From a virus: a DNA stretch of 64,000 nucleotides. Each line of letters starts with the position of its first letter. Position 1 is the first letter of the stretch. A program made the translations under genes and the position numbers. Shown here piece by piece: positions 1 to 7,402 of the stretch. Below the pieces are notes generated by a model. The model had not been told where the DNA came from, did no database searches, and saw only the letters and a list, made by a program, of their open reading frames with translations. The stretch lies in IMG/VR virus record IMGVR_UViG_3300036760_000069, positions 23,118-87,117 of that record, one strand, 5' to 3'.

Positions 1-39
1 GATGGCCCCGGCGAGAAACTCCCCCTGTTCTGTATTCAT
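1..39 (-). CDS. N-terminal fragment of an unidentified gene, cut by the window edge
   Basis: An ATG at 39 opens a frame (MNTEQGEFLAGAI...) that runs off the left edge. It overlaps the stop of the preceding gene as TGATG, the same coupling seen across this operon, so a real start is likely. Thirteen codons are too few to identify the product. Confidence 0.5.
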   Translation of the reverse strand, partial: MNTEQGEFLAGAI

Positions 40-221
40 CACGATGTCCTCCCAAACGTCTCGTCGACCAGCACCTTGACCTTGATGCTCAGGTTCTTCC
101 CGCGATACCCGACCAGCAACTCGGCGACCTGCTTGCGGAACTCCTCGCTGACCTCGAACGTGACTTTGGTGCCGCCCTCCGTGTCCGTAATCCGATCCAG
201 GGCGGCGGTAAATTCCATCAT
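39..221 (-). CDS. Small hypothetical protein, 60 aa
   Basis: The start is the first of two consecutive ATGs. It overlaps the stop of the replication-protein gene by four bases (ATGA), so translational coupling is likely. The protein is acidic and mixed alpha/beta in pattern (MMEFTAALDRITDTEGG...). I see no membrane segment or metal site and cannot assign a family. Its position directly after a replication-initiator-like gene suggests an early or replication role, but that is inference from context. Confidence 0.6.
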   Translation of the reverse strand: MMEFTAALDRITDTEGGTKVTFEVSEEFRKQVAELLVGYRGKNLSIKVKVLVDETFGRTS

Positions 222-1264
222 ACGGGGGCCTCCGTGCAGGTGGCGTAGATGTCGGGGAACATTTTCAGAAACTGCCCGCGCTTCACATCGAGCGAGGTGG
301 TGGTGATGTCCCCGGCGAAAATGCCCCCGATCGCCCGAGCTGTCACCTGAATTGCGGGATGGGTGTAGGGCACCTTGCCCCCTTGCCGGTGCGCTTCGAC
401 CTCGGCCCACGCGACCGCGGCAGTCAACGTGCCGGATGTCGGAGTGGCGCGGTGCGGGGTCTCCGGGGTCAGCCAGTCCCTCCACGGCTCGTTGCCCTTA
501 CCATCCCGCAGGAATCGCTTCGGGTCTTTCGTGGCCAGGCCCTGTGTGACGAGGTCGCTGGCGGCGTAGTGTGTAGCGGCGGTACAGGCGGCAGCCCGAT
601 CCTCGGCGGTGAGCAAGAGGAATCGCCGGCGGGTCTCCGTCTTCTCCAGCTTCTTGCCGTTCCGTGCCGGATAGGCTTTCCAGAACTGCTCGAACAGGGT
701 GTCCCCCTCACCAGAGGGGTGAGAGTTCTTCTGAGAACTCGATAGAGTCTTCTTCTGTTTCTGACTCTGACTCTGACTCTGACTCTGACTCTGTATGCGT
801 TGGCTATGCGTTCGCATATTCGTTCGCACTGCATTCGTATTACCGACATGATGCGGACGCACTCCATTCGTATCAGCCCACCGCTTCTTTGCACTCTCTC
901 GATTTTGCTGACATTTTCGATCTTCTTCGCATTGGATACCGTGGAGTTTCATGTTCACCATGCGGTCAAGTAGGTCTGGATGGGGAACAAAACACTGGGC
1001 GACCACCCCTGCAAGGTCATCGGCATTGTACGGGCGGGCGGTCTTGGCATAGGTGTCGCTGTCGAAGGGCATGACGGACGCAATGCGTTCGCATTGCGTG
1101 GGGATGCTCCCCTCCAGCCACTGAAAACACAGGAGCTTGATATAGATGCCCACCTGGGCATTGCTCATCATTTGGACTTTCTCATCGAACAAGAAGTCAC
1201 GGGCGTAGAGCTTGAACCACGGAAGTTTCGAGACCTTGCCGGTGCCGTTGGTGTGCCCCATCAT
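218..1264 (-). CDS. Replication-initiator-like protein (DUF1376 / YdaU type)
   Basis: This 348-residue protein starts with a segment typical of DUF1376 phage replication proteins (LPWFKLYARDFLFDEKVQMM at about residues 14-33, then NAQVGIYIKLLCFQWLEGSIP), which form a winged-helix-like N-domain. The C-terminal half (FEQFWKAYPARNGKK, then a KDPKRFLRDGKGNEPWRDW stretch) resembles the C-domains of phage DnaT- or O-like proteins. A linker at about residues 157-168 is an almost pure Ser-Gln repeat encoded by a hexanucleotide repeat at about 761-793. Such proteins are thought to load replication machinery at the phage origin. It is preceded by a small KGG-motif gene (ATGA overlap). The family name is from memory of motif shape; a replication role is likely but not proven. 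Confidence 0.7.
   Translation of the reverse strand: MMGHTNGTGKVSKLPWFKLYARDFLFDEKVQMMSNAQVGIYIKLLCFQWLEGSIPTQCERIASVMPFDSDTYAKTARPYNADDLAGVVAQCFVPHPDLLDRMVNMKLHGIQCEEDRKCQQNRESAKKRWADTNGVRPHHVGNTNAVRTNMRTHSQRIQSQSQSQSQSQKQKKTLSSSQKNSHPSGEGDTLFEQFWKAYPARNGKKLEKTETRRRFLLLTAEDRAAACTAATHYAASDLVTQGLATKDPKRFLRDGKGNEPWRDWLTPETPHRATPTSGTLTAAVAWAEVEAHRQGGKVPYTHPAIQVTARAIGGIFAGDITTTSLDVKRGQFLKMFPDIYATCTEAPV
761..793. repeat. Hexanucleotide microrepeat coding for Ser-Gln
   Basis: About five tandem copies of the unit CTGACT lie within the replication-protein gene and encode a Gln-Ser string on the minus strand. The unit is a multiple of three, so gain or loss of copies changes linker length without shifting the frame. 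Confidence 0.85.
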
Positions 1265-1413
1265 CGACTCCGCTTCCGCCGCGTGCCCCAGCGCGCCGCC
1301 GCCCCGGCCTTGCCGATCTGTGAGAGTTTCTGCTTGGTGTGGTTCTTGGTCCGTTGGAGACCGCCTTTGCGGCCCAGCGCGACGGCATGGGGGTTCTTCT
1401 TTACGGGCGGCAT
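1261..1413 (-). CDS. Small basic protein with a KGG-like motif, 50 aa
   Basis: This short frame begins at an ATG with a good ribosome-binding site (AGAAGGA, five bases upstream) and ends in a TGA that overlaps the next start as ATGA. The product is very basic (MPPVKKNPHAVALGRKGG... ending GTRRKRSR). It carries GRKGG and IGKAGAAARW, the pattern of small KGG/AAARW proteins common in phages and plasmids, which are often predicted to bind nucleic acid. The function is unknown. Confidence 0.7.
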   Translation of the reverse strand: MPPVKKNPHAVALGRKGGLQRTKNHTKQKLSQIGKAGAAARWGTRRKRSR

Positions 1414-1456
1414 CCTGTCCTTCTATTCCTTTCGCTAGGTACTTGTCAAGCCCAAT

Positions 1457-1783
1457 TTATGCGGGCCACTTCTTGGACGCCGGATCCGCCTCCTGCCGGT
1501 CCTCGATCGCCTTGGCGATGCGGAGCGCGCCCTGCACCTTATGATCCGGCACGCCATGGATGGCGGCCTGGTTCGCCCAGCCCCGGATGATGCGCGGCGC
1601 GAGCGGGTCGGTGCCCCGCAGGACGAAGATGATCTCGTCGTCCTTGGCGCGCTTCAGCACCTGGCAGGTGGCCTTGGTCGGAAGATCACCCGTCGTTAGC
1701 AATCCCTCGTGAACCATTTTGGATACCGCCTCGCCGTAAGTACCAGCCTCACCTGCCACCGTCTTGTTTTCTTGTTCTGCCAT
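1457..1783 (-). CDS. Hypothetical protein, 108 aa
   Basis: I chose the ATG at 1783 (MAEQENKTVAG) because a strong AGGAGAGAGG sits just upstream; the frame is open further upstream but lacks such a site. The sequence is soluble and helical, with no recognised motif. It lies between RusA and the KGG protein in the early operon, so a DNA-metabolism role is possible but unsupported. Confidence 0.65.
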   Translation of the reverse strand: MAEQENKTVAGEAGTYGEAVSKMVHEGLLTTGDLPTKATCQVLKRAKDDEIIFVLRGTDPLAPRIIRGWANQAAIHGVPDHKVQGALRIAKAIEDRQEADPASKKWPA

Positions 1784-1806
1784 TGTCCTCTCTCCTTGTT
1801 GTGGGG

Positions 1807-1838
1807 GTGGGGCCGGCTCCAGCAAGACCCGGCCCCAC
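1807..1838 (-). other. Perfect 10-bp hairpin in the gap before gene 1457-1783
   Basis: In the 134-base gap between rusA and gene 1457-1783, GTGGGGCCGG (1807-1816) pairs perfectly with CCGGCCCCAC (1829-1838) across a 12-base loop. No T-run follows on either strand, so it is not a classical intrinsic terminator. It could stabilise an mRNA end or slow transcription. I see no gene in the gap. Confidence 0.55.
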
Positions 1839-1917
1839 CGATCCAACCAAATCCCCCCGAGAGCCATCCCCCCAGCGCCAGCCGGGTCGGCCTCATCGGA
1901 CGTCGGGGGCGCGCCCG

Positions 1918-2274
1918 TTAGAACGTCTCCAGCCTGATCGTGACCCCTGCTAGCGCCTTACACGGGGGCAGGTTGGTCTGCACCTCCCACTGGATGATTT
2001 GGCTATCGTCCTTCACCACGCCGGCGCGTTCCAGCACATGACAGAGGGCATCCAGCATCCCCGGCACATCGCGCCGGCGCCGATCCGCATGGGTGAACAC
2101 CACCGAAATTTTCAGCAGCTCGGTGAGGGGTGTCGTAGGCGGGTGAATCTGTGTGAGCATTGCGTCCCGCCACACCGCCCAGCGCGGCAACGGGTAATGC
2201 CGCCCGGTCCGCGTGATCTGCATGTGGTTTTTCCCCGACAGGCACTGGCCTTTCAGCACATAGGTCAGGAGCAT
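1918..2274 (-). CDS. rusA: RusA-like Holliday junction resolvase
   Basis: This 118-residue protein has the RusA signature: an acidic residue in RRRRDV (Asp69), a second Asp in GMLDAL (Asp75), and the terminal VVKDD (Asp89/Asp90). These match the metal-binding acidic residues of the RusA family, which resolve four-way junctions as dimers during recombination and replication. The length agrees with E. coli RusA (about 120 aa). The start ATG overlaps the preceding stop as TAATG; longer in-frame versions lack a site. Phages carry rusA in early operons, as here. Confidence 0.85.
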   Translation of the reverse strand: MLLTYVLKGQCLSGKNHMQITRTGRHYPLPRWAVWRDAMLTQIHPPTTPLTELLKISVVFTHADRRRRDVPGMLDALCHVLERAGVVKDDSQIIQWEVQTNLPPCKALAGVTIRLETF

Positions 2275-3005
2275 TAGGCGATCACCGGGAGGCCGTGAAC
2301 GCGCTCCTCCAAATACGCCTTGATTGCCAATACCGTCGTCATCTTCCAATGCCCCCCGTCAGCCTCGAACAGGGCGCAGACCGGGATCTGCCCCTCACCG
2401 GCAGGGCGCAGGCGGAAGACGAACTCTGAGGCGGGCTGGTCGATCTCCGGGAAGGTGCGATAAGGCGCCAGCGTCCACCGGGGACGCACCACCACCCCCT
2501 CCTTGAGCGTTACGCCCGTCTTCACAGCGGTCTTCTGGGAGATCCCATCGTCTTGGCTGGTCGTGATGGTCTCCCCGGTCAGGTTCGAGACCAGCTTGAG
2601 CAACTCTTGACACTCTGACGTCTGCACAAAGCAGGACTGCACCCAGATGATGAACGCTTCCTGTTCCAGAAACTTCGAGAACGGAAAGGGTTGCTCACCA
2701 AGACGGGCTTTGGCCTCGATATGCAGTTCCCGCTGGCCCCACTCATCGCAGAGCGTATTGCCGACGACGACATGCCCATAGCCGCGCACGACGACGATTT
2801 CGCTCCCGACTTCTTCGTGAATCCCGTTGAGGTGGTGTCCGATCAGATCACACAGGCCGGTCAACGTCTGCACGGTCACGGGTTCCGGCAACTGCATCTT
2901 GACCGGAAAGACGGGCTTCGTCGTGTACTTGTGCCCATCAATGTCCAGCTCATCCCCATGCCCGAGCTCGACAATCTTCTCAATCGCTTCCTTGGTTAGA
3001 TCCAT
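2274..3005 (-). CDS. Conserved phage protein, DUF2303/YfdQ-like
   Basis: The 243-residue soluble protein begins at an ATG with AAGGAGA upstream. A central stretch, RPRWTLAPYRTFPEIDQPAS followed by EFVFRLR, resembles the conserved core of the phage DUF2303 (YfdQ) family. Members occur in early or replication-linked operons of many phages, but I know no biochemical role. It sits directly before rusA (TAATG overlap). The family assignment is from remembered motif shape. Confidence 0.6.
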   Translation of the reverse strand: MDLTKEAIEKIVELGHGDELDIDGHKYTTKPVFPVKMQLPEPVTVQTLTGLCDLIGHHLNGIHEEVGSEIVVVRGYGHVVVGNTLCDEWGQRELHIEAKARLGEQPFPFSKFLEQEAFIIWVQSCFVQTSECQELLKLVSNLTGETITTSQDDGISQKTAVKTGVTLKEGVVVRPRWTLAPYRTFPEIDQPASEFVFRLRPAGEGQIPVCALFEADGGHWKMTTVLAIKAYLEERVHGLPVIA

Positions 3006-3034
3006 GTGCGGTCTCCTTTGTGTGGTGGGGTCGA

Positions 3035-3394
3035 TTACCCCCGGATCGGGTGAACTTTGCCCTCTTTGTCGATGGCCTTCTCCTTGAACAGCTTTTCCTG
3101 CCGCTGGTCGGACGGGTAGGCGGTCACATGGCCGCCCTTGTCTGAGATGAAGATACTGGCCTTGACCGCCGGCACGGAGACCAGTTTCGAGGTACAGACA
3201 AACGAGACCTCCGCTACGCTCCGATCATTCGAGGGCGTGATGTCGAAGGTCAGCGTCACCCGGCGGGACTTTTTGGGGTCGGTGTTCACATCGGCGACGT
3301 TTTCCAGCACTTCCTGCAACACCCGACCGAAGACCTCCTCGGCCGCGCCGCCACAGATATTGCCCAGATTGAGGGTCTTGCTCTCTGCTCCCAT
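3035..3394 (-). CDS. Hypothetical early protein, 119 aa
   Basis: I chose the ATG at 3394 (MGAESKTLNLG) over one six codons upstream because GAAAGGAG lies at ideal distance. The protein has a helical N-terminal half (AAEEVFGRVLQEVLENVADV) and a beta-rich middle. It precedes the DUF2303-like gene. No family was recognised with confidence. Confidence 0.65.
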   Translation of the reverse strand: MGAESKTLNLGNICGGAAEEVFGRVLQEVLENVADVNTDPKKSRRVTLTFDITPSNDRSVAEVSFVCTSKLVSVPAVKASIFISDKGGHVTAYPSDQRQEKLFKEKAIDKEGKVHPIRG

Positions 3395-3445
3395 CAGCGT
3401 TGCTCCTTTCATTCGTAATAGCCCTAGCCCGTGTGTGATGCAGCA

Positions 3446-3646
3446 TCATGCCACTGTCTTTCTCGCCCACTCCTTTGCGGCGATCCGCATCTGGCGCGCC
3501 AGCCATTTCAGTTCGTCGTACTCCGCCATGGCGGCCCGATCAGCAGGTGTTCGCAGCACCCACTTGTTACATACGACATGGCTGGCCTTCAGCTCTTTCG
3601 CAAAGCCGTCCAACACCGCCGCGGCCCGGAGGAGGTCCGTCTTCAT
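3446..3646 (-). CDS. Small hypothetical protein, 66 aa
   Basis: The ATG at 3646 (MKTDLLRAAAVLDGF) overlaps the stop of a tiny upstream frame as ATGA. A GTG at 3679 gives a longer version, but that region is better explained by the tiny frame. The product is helical and basic with two cysteines too few for a metal site. The function is unknown. Confidence 0.6.
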   Translation of the reverse strand: MKTDLLRAAAVLDGFAKELKASHVVCNKWVLRTPADRAAMAEYDELKWLARQMRIAAKEWARKTVA

Positions 3647-3702
3647 CGCGGCATCTCGTCCCACGTCGCGTCCGTCCACTCGATCTTGGTGTTCGTGCCC
3701 AT
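3643..3702 (-). pseudogene. 19-codon remnant resembling the start of Gp37/Gp68 (DUF5131) proteins
   Basis: An ATG at 3702 overlaps the ASCH gene stop as TAATG, and its TGA overlaps the next start as ATGA. The peptide begins MGTNTKIEWTDATWD, almost the signature N-terminus of the phage Gp37/Gp68 (DUF5131) radical-SAM-like family (typically SKIEWTDATWNPVTGC), then ends after EMPR. The rest of that family, including its cysteine cluster, is absent. I read it as the surviving 5' end of a deleted gene, perhaps kept as a coupling peptide. Confidence 0.5.
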
Positions 3703-4007
3703 TAGCTCACCTTCTTGAACTCGTGATACCAAATCGTTTGTTTGGGGTCATAGCCCTTGCGCGGATGGATTTTCTCCCAGATGGCGATGAAGGCCTCGGA
3801 AGTCTCGAACCCTTCCTGGCGGTATCGAGCCTGGGCGACAAAACCGAGAGAGTGCGGCCTGACCAGCGTGAACTCAAACTGCTGACCGAACACGTAAAAG
3901 ACATCGCCAGGCTTCCCCAACGGCTTCGTCCTGCTGGTAGCTGTCTTGCGTCCAGAGCACAGCCGCTCCTCGAACTCAGGCAGGAAGCGAATCACGCTCT
4001 GCTTCAT
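3702..4007 (-). CDS. ASCH-domain protein
   Basis: The 101-residue protein fits the small ASCH/PUA-like fold: an N-terminal beta-hairpin, then SGRKTATSRTKPLGKPGDVF (the G-K-T-x-T-R motif and GD turn), a middle strand, and a GFETSEAFIAIWEKIHPRKG helix region. ASCH domains bind RNA or modified nucleotides, and some are N4-acetylcytidine amidohydrolases. Coupling to two DNA methyltransferase genes (TGATG with the upstream one) makes a link to base modification attractive, but this is inference. Confidence 0.7.
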   Translation of the reverse strand: MKQSVIRFLPEFEERLCSGRKTATSRTKPLGKPGDVFYVFGQQFEFTLVRPHSLGFVAQARYRQEGFETSEAFIAIWEKIHPRKGYDPKQTIWYHEFKKVS

Positions 4008-5413
4008 CAGTTGCCTTTCCGCACGAACAACGGCGCAACGGCCGTGATGCGGGCGTCGGCCAGCGCGATGTAGTCTGGGTTCAGTTCGATGCCGACGAAC
4101 TCACGGCCGAGGCGGAGGGCGACCGCCCCAACAGTTCCACTGCCCGTAAAAGGATCGAAGACCACGCAGGGCACCGGCTCGCCCGCCTTCTTGCAGGCAC
4201 AGGTCGGGCGCCAGCCAGTCGTCATGGCCTGCGGGAACGCGTTATCGTGATCGTTGCCTCGCGCCCGCTTCTCTTGCCGTACCATCGCCAGCCTGTTCGC
4301 CGTCGAGCCCTTAGGGTAGGCCGTGCCGGTTGCGCCCTTGTGCGGGATGATCTCCTTCTCGACCACCCGCGCCCACGGCGCCATGCACTTACTACAGGCA
4401 CCGCGCTCGCTGGTGCCGGCGAGGATGCACGGCTCGACCAACTTCTCAGGGAAGGTGGCGAAGTGGGCCTCTTTGAACGGCATCGTGGGGATCGTCCAGA
4501 CGGTGCGCTTGTTGCGGGTCAGCGTTGGATAAGTGTCAGCTCGATCAGGTCGATGCGTACCGACGGTCTGCCCAGGATGCACTGCTGCTCGTTTTGAGTT
4601 TTCGCGTCGAAAGTTATCTCTCGCTGATGGCTTGCTGTACGTGGTGTCGGCATGGGTGCAGGGTTCAGCGATCGCCTCTGCATCGTAGTAGTACGTCTGG
4701 CTCTTGGTGAGCAGGAATAGGTACTCATGCGCCTTAGTTGGGCGGTCCGTCACCGACTCTGGCATGGGGTTGGGCTTGGCCCAGATAATGTCGCTCCGCA
4801 GCCACCAGCCGTCCGCTTGCAGCGCGAAGGCCACGCGCCAGGGGATGCCGACGAGGTCTTTGGACTTTAATTCCAAAAACTCTTTTTTCTCGCGGATGGA
4901 CGCCCCCGATTTTTTTGCAGCGTCGTTCTTCCCGCCCGATGAGCCGCCCCATTTACCAGTAGAAGCATACGTATCTCCGAGGTTCAGCCAGAGCGTGCCG
5001 TCGCTGCGGAGGACGCGGCGCACGTCGCGGAAGACTTCGACGACATGCTCGACGTAGAGGTCGACCGAGGATTCTAAGCCGAGCGAGCCCGCCCACGCCC
5101 CACAAGCTGAACAGACGGCTCCATGGCGAATCTCCTGCCGCTTCCAGCCGACCCGTTTCTCTGGTGCGACCTGCTCGTCCCGTCCGTTGCGCGTATGTTG
5201 CCACCGCCGCTTATCGGTGTAGTTCGTCTCCGAGGTAGCCACCACATCCCGCCAGTCGTGTTCGCAACTTTGTGCCCCCCCCCAGACCTGCGGCGGGATC
5301 TTGTAGTCGCGTAGACCCCAATACGGCGGGCTCGTACACACCATCTGCACCGACTCCGCCGGCATCGTCGCCAGCTCCGTCAGCACATGGCCCTGGTGGA
5401 GGGTGTAGTTCAC
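4007..5413 (-). CDS. Site-specific DNA methyltransferase, amino (N4/N6) type, beta-class order
   Basis: The 468-residue enzyme carries the catalytic motif SPPYW (about residues 28-32) near the N-terminus and the S-adenosylmethionine motif DPFTGSGTVGAVALRLG near the C-terminus, the order of beta-class enzymes. SPPY favours N4-cytosine specificity; N6-adenine is possible. The middle (RSDIIWAKPNPMPESV) is near-identical to the truncated gene at the window end, whereas the flanking target-recognition region differs. A run of nine G lies at 5275-5283 (codons 44-46). No restriction endonuclease lies next to it, so a protective orphan methylase is likely. Confidence 0.85.
   Translation of the reverse strand: MNYTLHQGHVLTELATMPAESVQMVCTSPPYWGLRDYKIPPQVWGGAQSCEHDWRDVVATSETNYTDKRRWQHTRNGRDEQVAPEKRVGWKRQEIRHGAVCSACGAWAGSLGLESSVDLYVEHVVEVFRDVRRVLRSDGTLWLNLGDTYASTGKWGGSSGGKNDAAKKSGASIREKKEFLELKSKDLVGIPWRVAFALQADGWWLRSDIIWAKPNPMPESVTDRPTKAHEYLFLLTKSQTYYYDAEAIAEPCTHADTTYSKPSARDNFRRENSKRAAVHPGQTVGTHRPDRADTYPTLTRNKRTVWTIPTMPFKEAHFATFPEKLVEPCILAGTSERGACSKCMAPWARVVEKEIIPHKGATGTAYPKGSTANRLAMVRQEKRARGNDHDNAFPQAMTTGWRPTCACKKAGEPVPCVVFDPFTGSGTVGAVALRLGREFVGIELNPDYIALADARITAVAPLFVRKGN
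4683..4854. repeat. 172-bp direct repeat, copy 1 (methyltransferase core)
   Basis: This segment matches 63829-64000 at every base except position 4727 (A here, G at 63873). It lies inside the beta-class methyltransferase gene. The second copy reaches the window end, so the repeat may be longer. Confidence 0.95.
5275..5283. repeat. Homopolymer of nine G (minus strand) inside a methyltransferase gene
   Basis: Nine consecutive C on the plus strand encode Trp44-Gly45-Gly46 of the beta-class methyltransferase. A slip of one base would truncate the protein before most of its catalytic domain. Confidence 0.9.
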
Positions 5414-6990
5414 GCGATCAGCTCACGACACAGCGCCATCGCCAGGTTCACGGGAACCGCGTTCCCGATCTGTTTGACGCGCTGCTCCCGCGTCCCAGAG
5501 AATAGGTAGTCGTCGTCAAACGACATGGCCCGGGCAAGCTCGTGCGGCTGGAGCATCCGAAAGCGAATGTCGAGCGTCACCTCGTTCCCGTCCACGGTCA
5601 CCAGGGCGAAGCGGTCCTTGGCCGTGATCGTGTCCAGCGGCTCACTCACTGGCTTGGCCTTCCCGGTCCCGTAGTATTTCGAGATGAACGGTTCGACGAG
5701 TCCGCCGGCGCCGTGTGATGTAACAGTCGGTAACGGGTCGTCAACCGAGTGAACGCGAGGTAACTGACCGTCGCGCTCGCCAAAGAACGGCACAAGGAAA
5801 GGTTCGACAAGGCCGAACTGCTTGGAGCCGGTCAGGGTCGGAATAGGCTTGTCGGTAGAATGGGATCGGCGTCTGTACTGCCCAGGTCCTTCGCGCTTAT
5901 CCGTACCGTGGTTGGCCGTAACGAGAAACGGCTCGACCAAGGCGTGATGCGCGCCCGTCGTCGAAAGTGTCGACAATGGCTGCTCAATCGACCGTACCTT
6001 GGATTGACCGCGCAGGATCGCTACGAACGGCTGCACCAGCGAGATCGCTCCAGCCGTGGCAATCGTCGGGAGTGGTTTATTCACCGAACGCGGAGCCGCA
6101 CAGCTCTGCTGCCCAATCACGAACGGCTCGCAGAGGCCCATGTGTTCGCCGCCGGCCGTGAGCGTAGGAAGCGGCTGATCGACCGAGCGCCCGTTGCCAT
6201 GACGGCGGAGGACCGCGATGAACGGCTCGGCATTGGCCCCCCCGAACTTCCGCAGGCCCGCCTCGATCCGGGCCAGGGTCGCCGGCGCGAGCGGGCGCTT
6301 GCGGGTGAAGATGCTCTGACTGACGAGCGACCAGTCGATGATCTCCCGCGCCGCCTTCCACTTTTCCAGCCCCATCGGCAGCCGACCGTCGGCGGCATGG
6401 GACGCATCCGGCCAGGTGATCGGCCGGCGCCCACGACGGGCGATGATGAACAACCGCTCCCGCGTCGTCGGGTCGCCGTAGTTGGCCGCGTTCAGAATCC
6501 GATCCTCGACGACGTAACCGAGTGACCGCAGGGAATTGAGAAAGGCCCGGTAGGTGTCGCCGCGCTTGGTTTTGAGCGGCCGTCCGTTCGTGCCGATCGG
6601 CCCCCAATCGCGGAACTCCCGCACGTTTTCAATCAGGATGCTGTCGATCCGGAGCGCCTCGGCCCAGCGAAGCACATGCCAGGCTGTGGACCGGGATTGA
6701 TCGGACACCGGCTTGCCGCCGCGGGCGATGGAGTGATGGGTACATTCCGGGGACGCGACCAGCAGATGCAAATGGCCGGAAGGGACAACCTTGCGCGGGT
6801 CTACGCTGTCGAGCGACGTACAAAGATGCTGCGCCGTGGGATGGTTCGCCGTGTGCGTCTTGATGGCGATGTCCCAATGGTTCACGGCAATCAGACTGAG
6901 CCCCATCCCAAGGCTTTCACAGGCCCGCGCCAGCCCGGTCGACGTGCCGCCGGCACCACAGAACAAATCAGCCGCGTGGATGACCTTCAC
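5410..6990 (-). CDS. C5-cytosine DNA methyltransferase with a six-repeat target-recognition region
   Basis: Counting from the GTG at 6990 (526 aa), motif I is DLFCGAGGTSTGL (8-20), the catalytic Cys is in SPECTHHS (Cys83; PEC replaces the usual PCQ, a variant seen in phage enzymes), motif VI is ENV (121-123), the QxRxR-like motif is TTRERL, and motif IX is IGNAVP. Between about residues 255 and 464 lie six degenerate repeats of the type EPF...(S)VxxPLPTxTxxGxxxLV. The start is uncertain: GTG 6990 follows a poly-G run, an ATG at 7101 is in frame but inside the previous gene, and the best ribosome-binding site precedes ATG 7042, which is one base out of register because of the G12 tract. It overlaps the next gene by ATGA. 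Confidence 0.85.
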   Translation of the reverse strand: MKVIHAADLFCGAGGTSTGLARACESLGMGLSLIAVNHWDIAIKTHTANHPTAQHLCTSLDSVDPRKVVPSGHLHLLVASPECTHHSIARGGKPVSDQSRSTAWHVLRWAEALRIDSILIENVREFRDWGPIGTNGRPLKTKRGDTYRAFLNSLRSLGYVVEDRILNAANYGDPTTRERLFIIARRGRRPITWPDASHAADGRLPMGLEKWKAAREIIDWSLVSQSIFTRKRPLAPATLARIEAGLRKFGGANAEPFIAVLRRHGNGRSVDQPLPTLTAGGEHMGLCEPFVIGQQSCAAPRSVNKPLPTIATAGAISLVQPFVAILRGQSKVRSIEQPLSTLSTTGAHHALVEPFLVTANHGTDKREGPGQYRRRSHSTDKPIPTLTGSKQFGLVEPFLVPFFGERDGQLPRVHSVDDPLPTVTSHGAGGLVEPFISKYYGTGKAKPVSEPLDTITAKDRFALVTVDGNEVTLDIRFRMLQPHELARAMSFDDDYLFSGTREQRVKQIGNAVPVNLAMALCRELIA

Positions 6991-6991
6991 C

Positions 6992-7042
6992 TCAGCCCCC
7001 CCCCCCCACCTTGATTTCCCGCCGCCTATTAAAACGATCCAT
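6992..7042 (-). CDS. 16-codon frame with a strong ribosome-binding site leading into the G12 tract
   Basis: The ATG at 7042 follows AGAAGGAGCGC. It encodes MDRFNRRREIKV plus four Gly, then TGA directly after the G12 tract. With 11 or 14 G this frame would join the methyltransferase frame just before its motif I. It is therefore more likely the true 5' end of the methyltransferase in an alternative phase than an independent gene. Confidence 0.4.
   Translation of the reverse strand: MDRFNRRREIKVGGGG
6996..7007. repeat. Homopolymer of twelve G (minus strand) at the 5' end of the C5 methyltransferase
   Basis: Twelve consecutive C on the plus strand (G on the coding strand) lie five bases upstream of the GTG at 6990, inside the open frame. 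Long G tracts like this slip during replication in many contingency loci. Confidence 0.9.
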
Positions 7043-7087
7043 GCGCTCCTTCTGGCATTGCCGACAGACACGACGTTGCGGCGCGGC

Positions 7088-7402
7088 TTAGTTTCCGACA
7101 TACGCGAACACCTTAATTTCACGATGATGGTTCGTGACGATCACGCTTGGCCGCCGGTCAATGACGCGCCAGTGCGGCCCACGCAACACACAGCCCCACG
7201 CATTAGGATGAGCCGGTTTAAGCCCCCACTTGTCTGCTAGGACACGGAGGTCGTCGCAACTGACGGACCCGTAGGCCAGCGCTAGCTTCACCGCAACCGT
7301 CCGCATAGTGGCAACGAAGGGCGCGTTGTGAATCTCTACCAGGTCCAGGCCAAACGCCTTCTCCTTCGCGGCGAGCTCATCGTCGAGGGTGAGTTGGCTC
7401 AT
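7088..7402 (-). CDS. Conserved hypothetical phage protein, 104 aa
   Basis: The start ATG overlaps the preceding stop (ATGA). The sequence has an acidic N-terminus, a helical middle and the stretch [18 protein letters not shown], then a basic strand ([13 protein letters not shown]). I recall similar small phage proteins with a P-x-H-P-N-A-W-G core, apparently wing-helix-like, but cannot name the family. It lies just upstream of the C5 methyltransferase. Confidence 0.6.
   Translation of the reverse strand: MSQLTLDDELAAKEKAFGLDLVEIHNAPFVATMRTVAVKLALAYGSVSCDDLRVLADKWGLKPAHPNAWGCVLRGPHWRVIDRRPSVIVTNHHREIKVFAYVGN

Noticed and set aside
761-793. Short tandem repeat considered as a CRISPR-like array
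   Set aside because: A simple hexanucleotide run inside a coding gene with no spacers. No CRISPR array was seen anywhere in the window.
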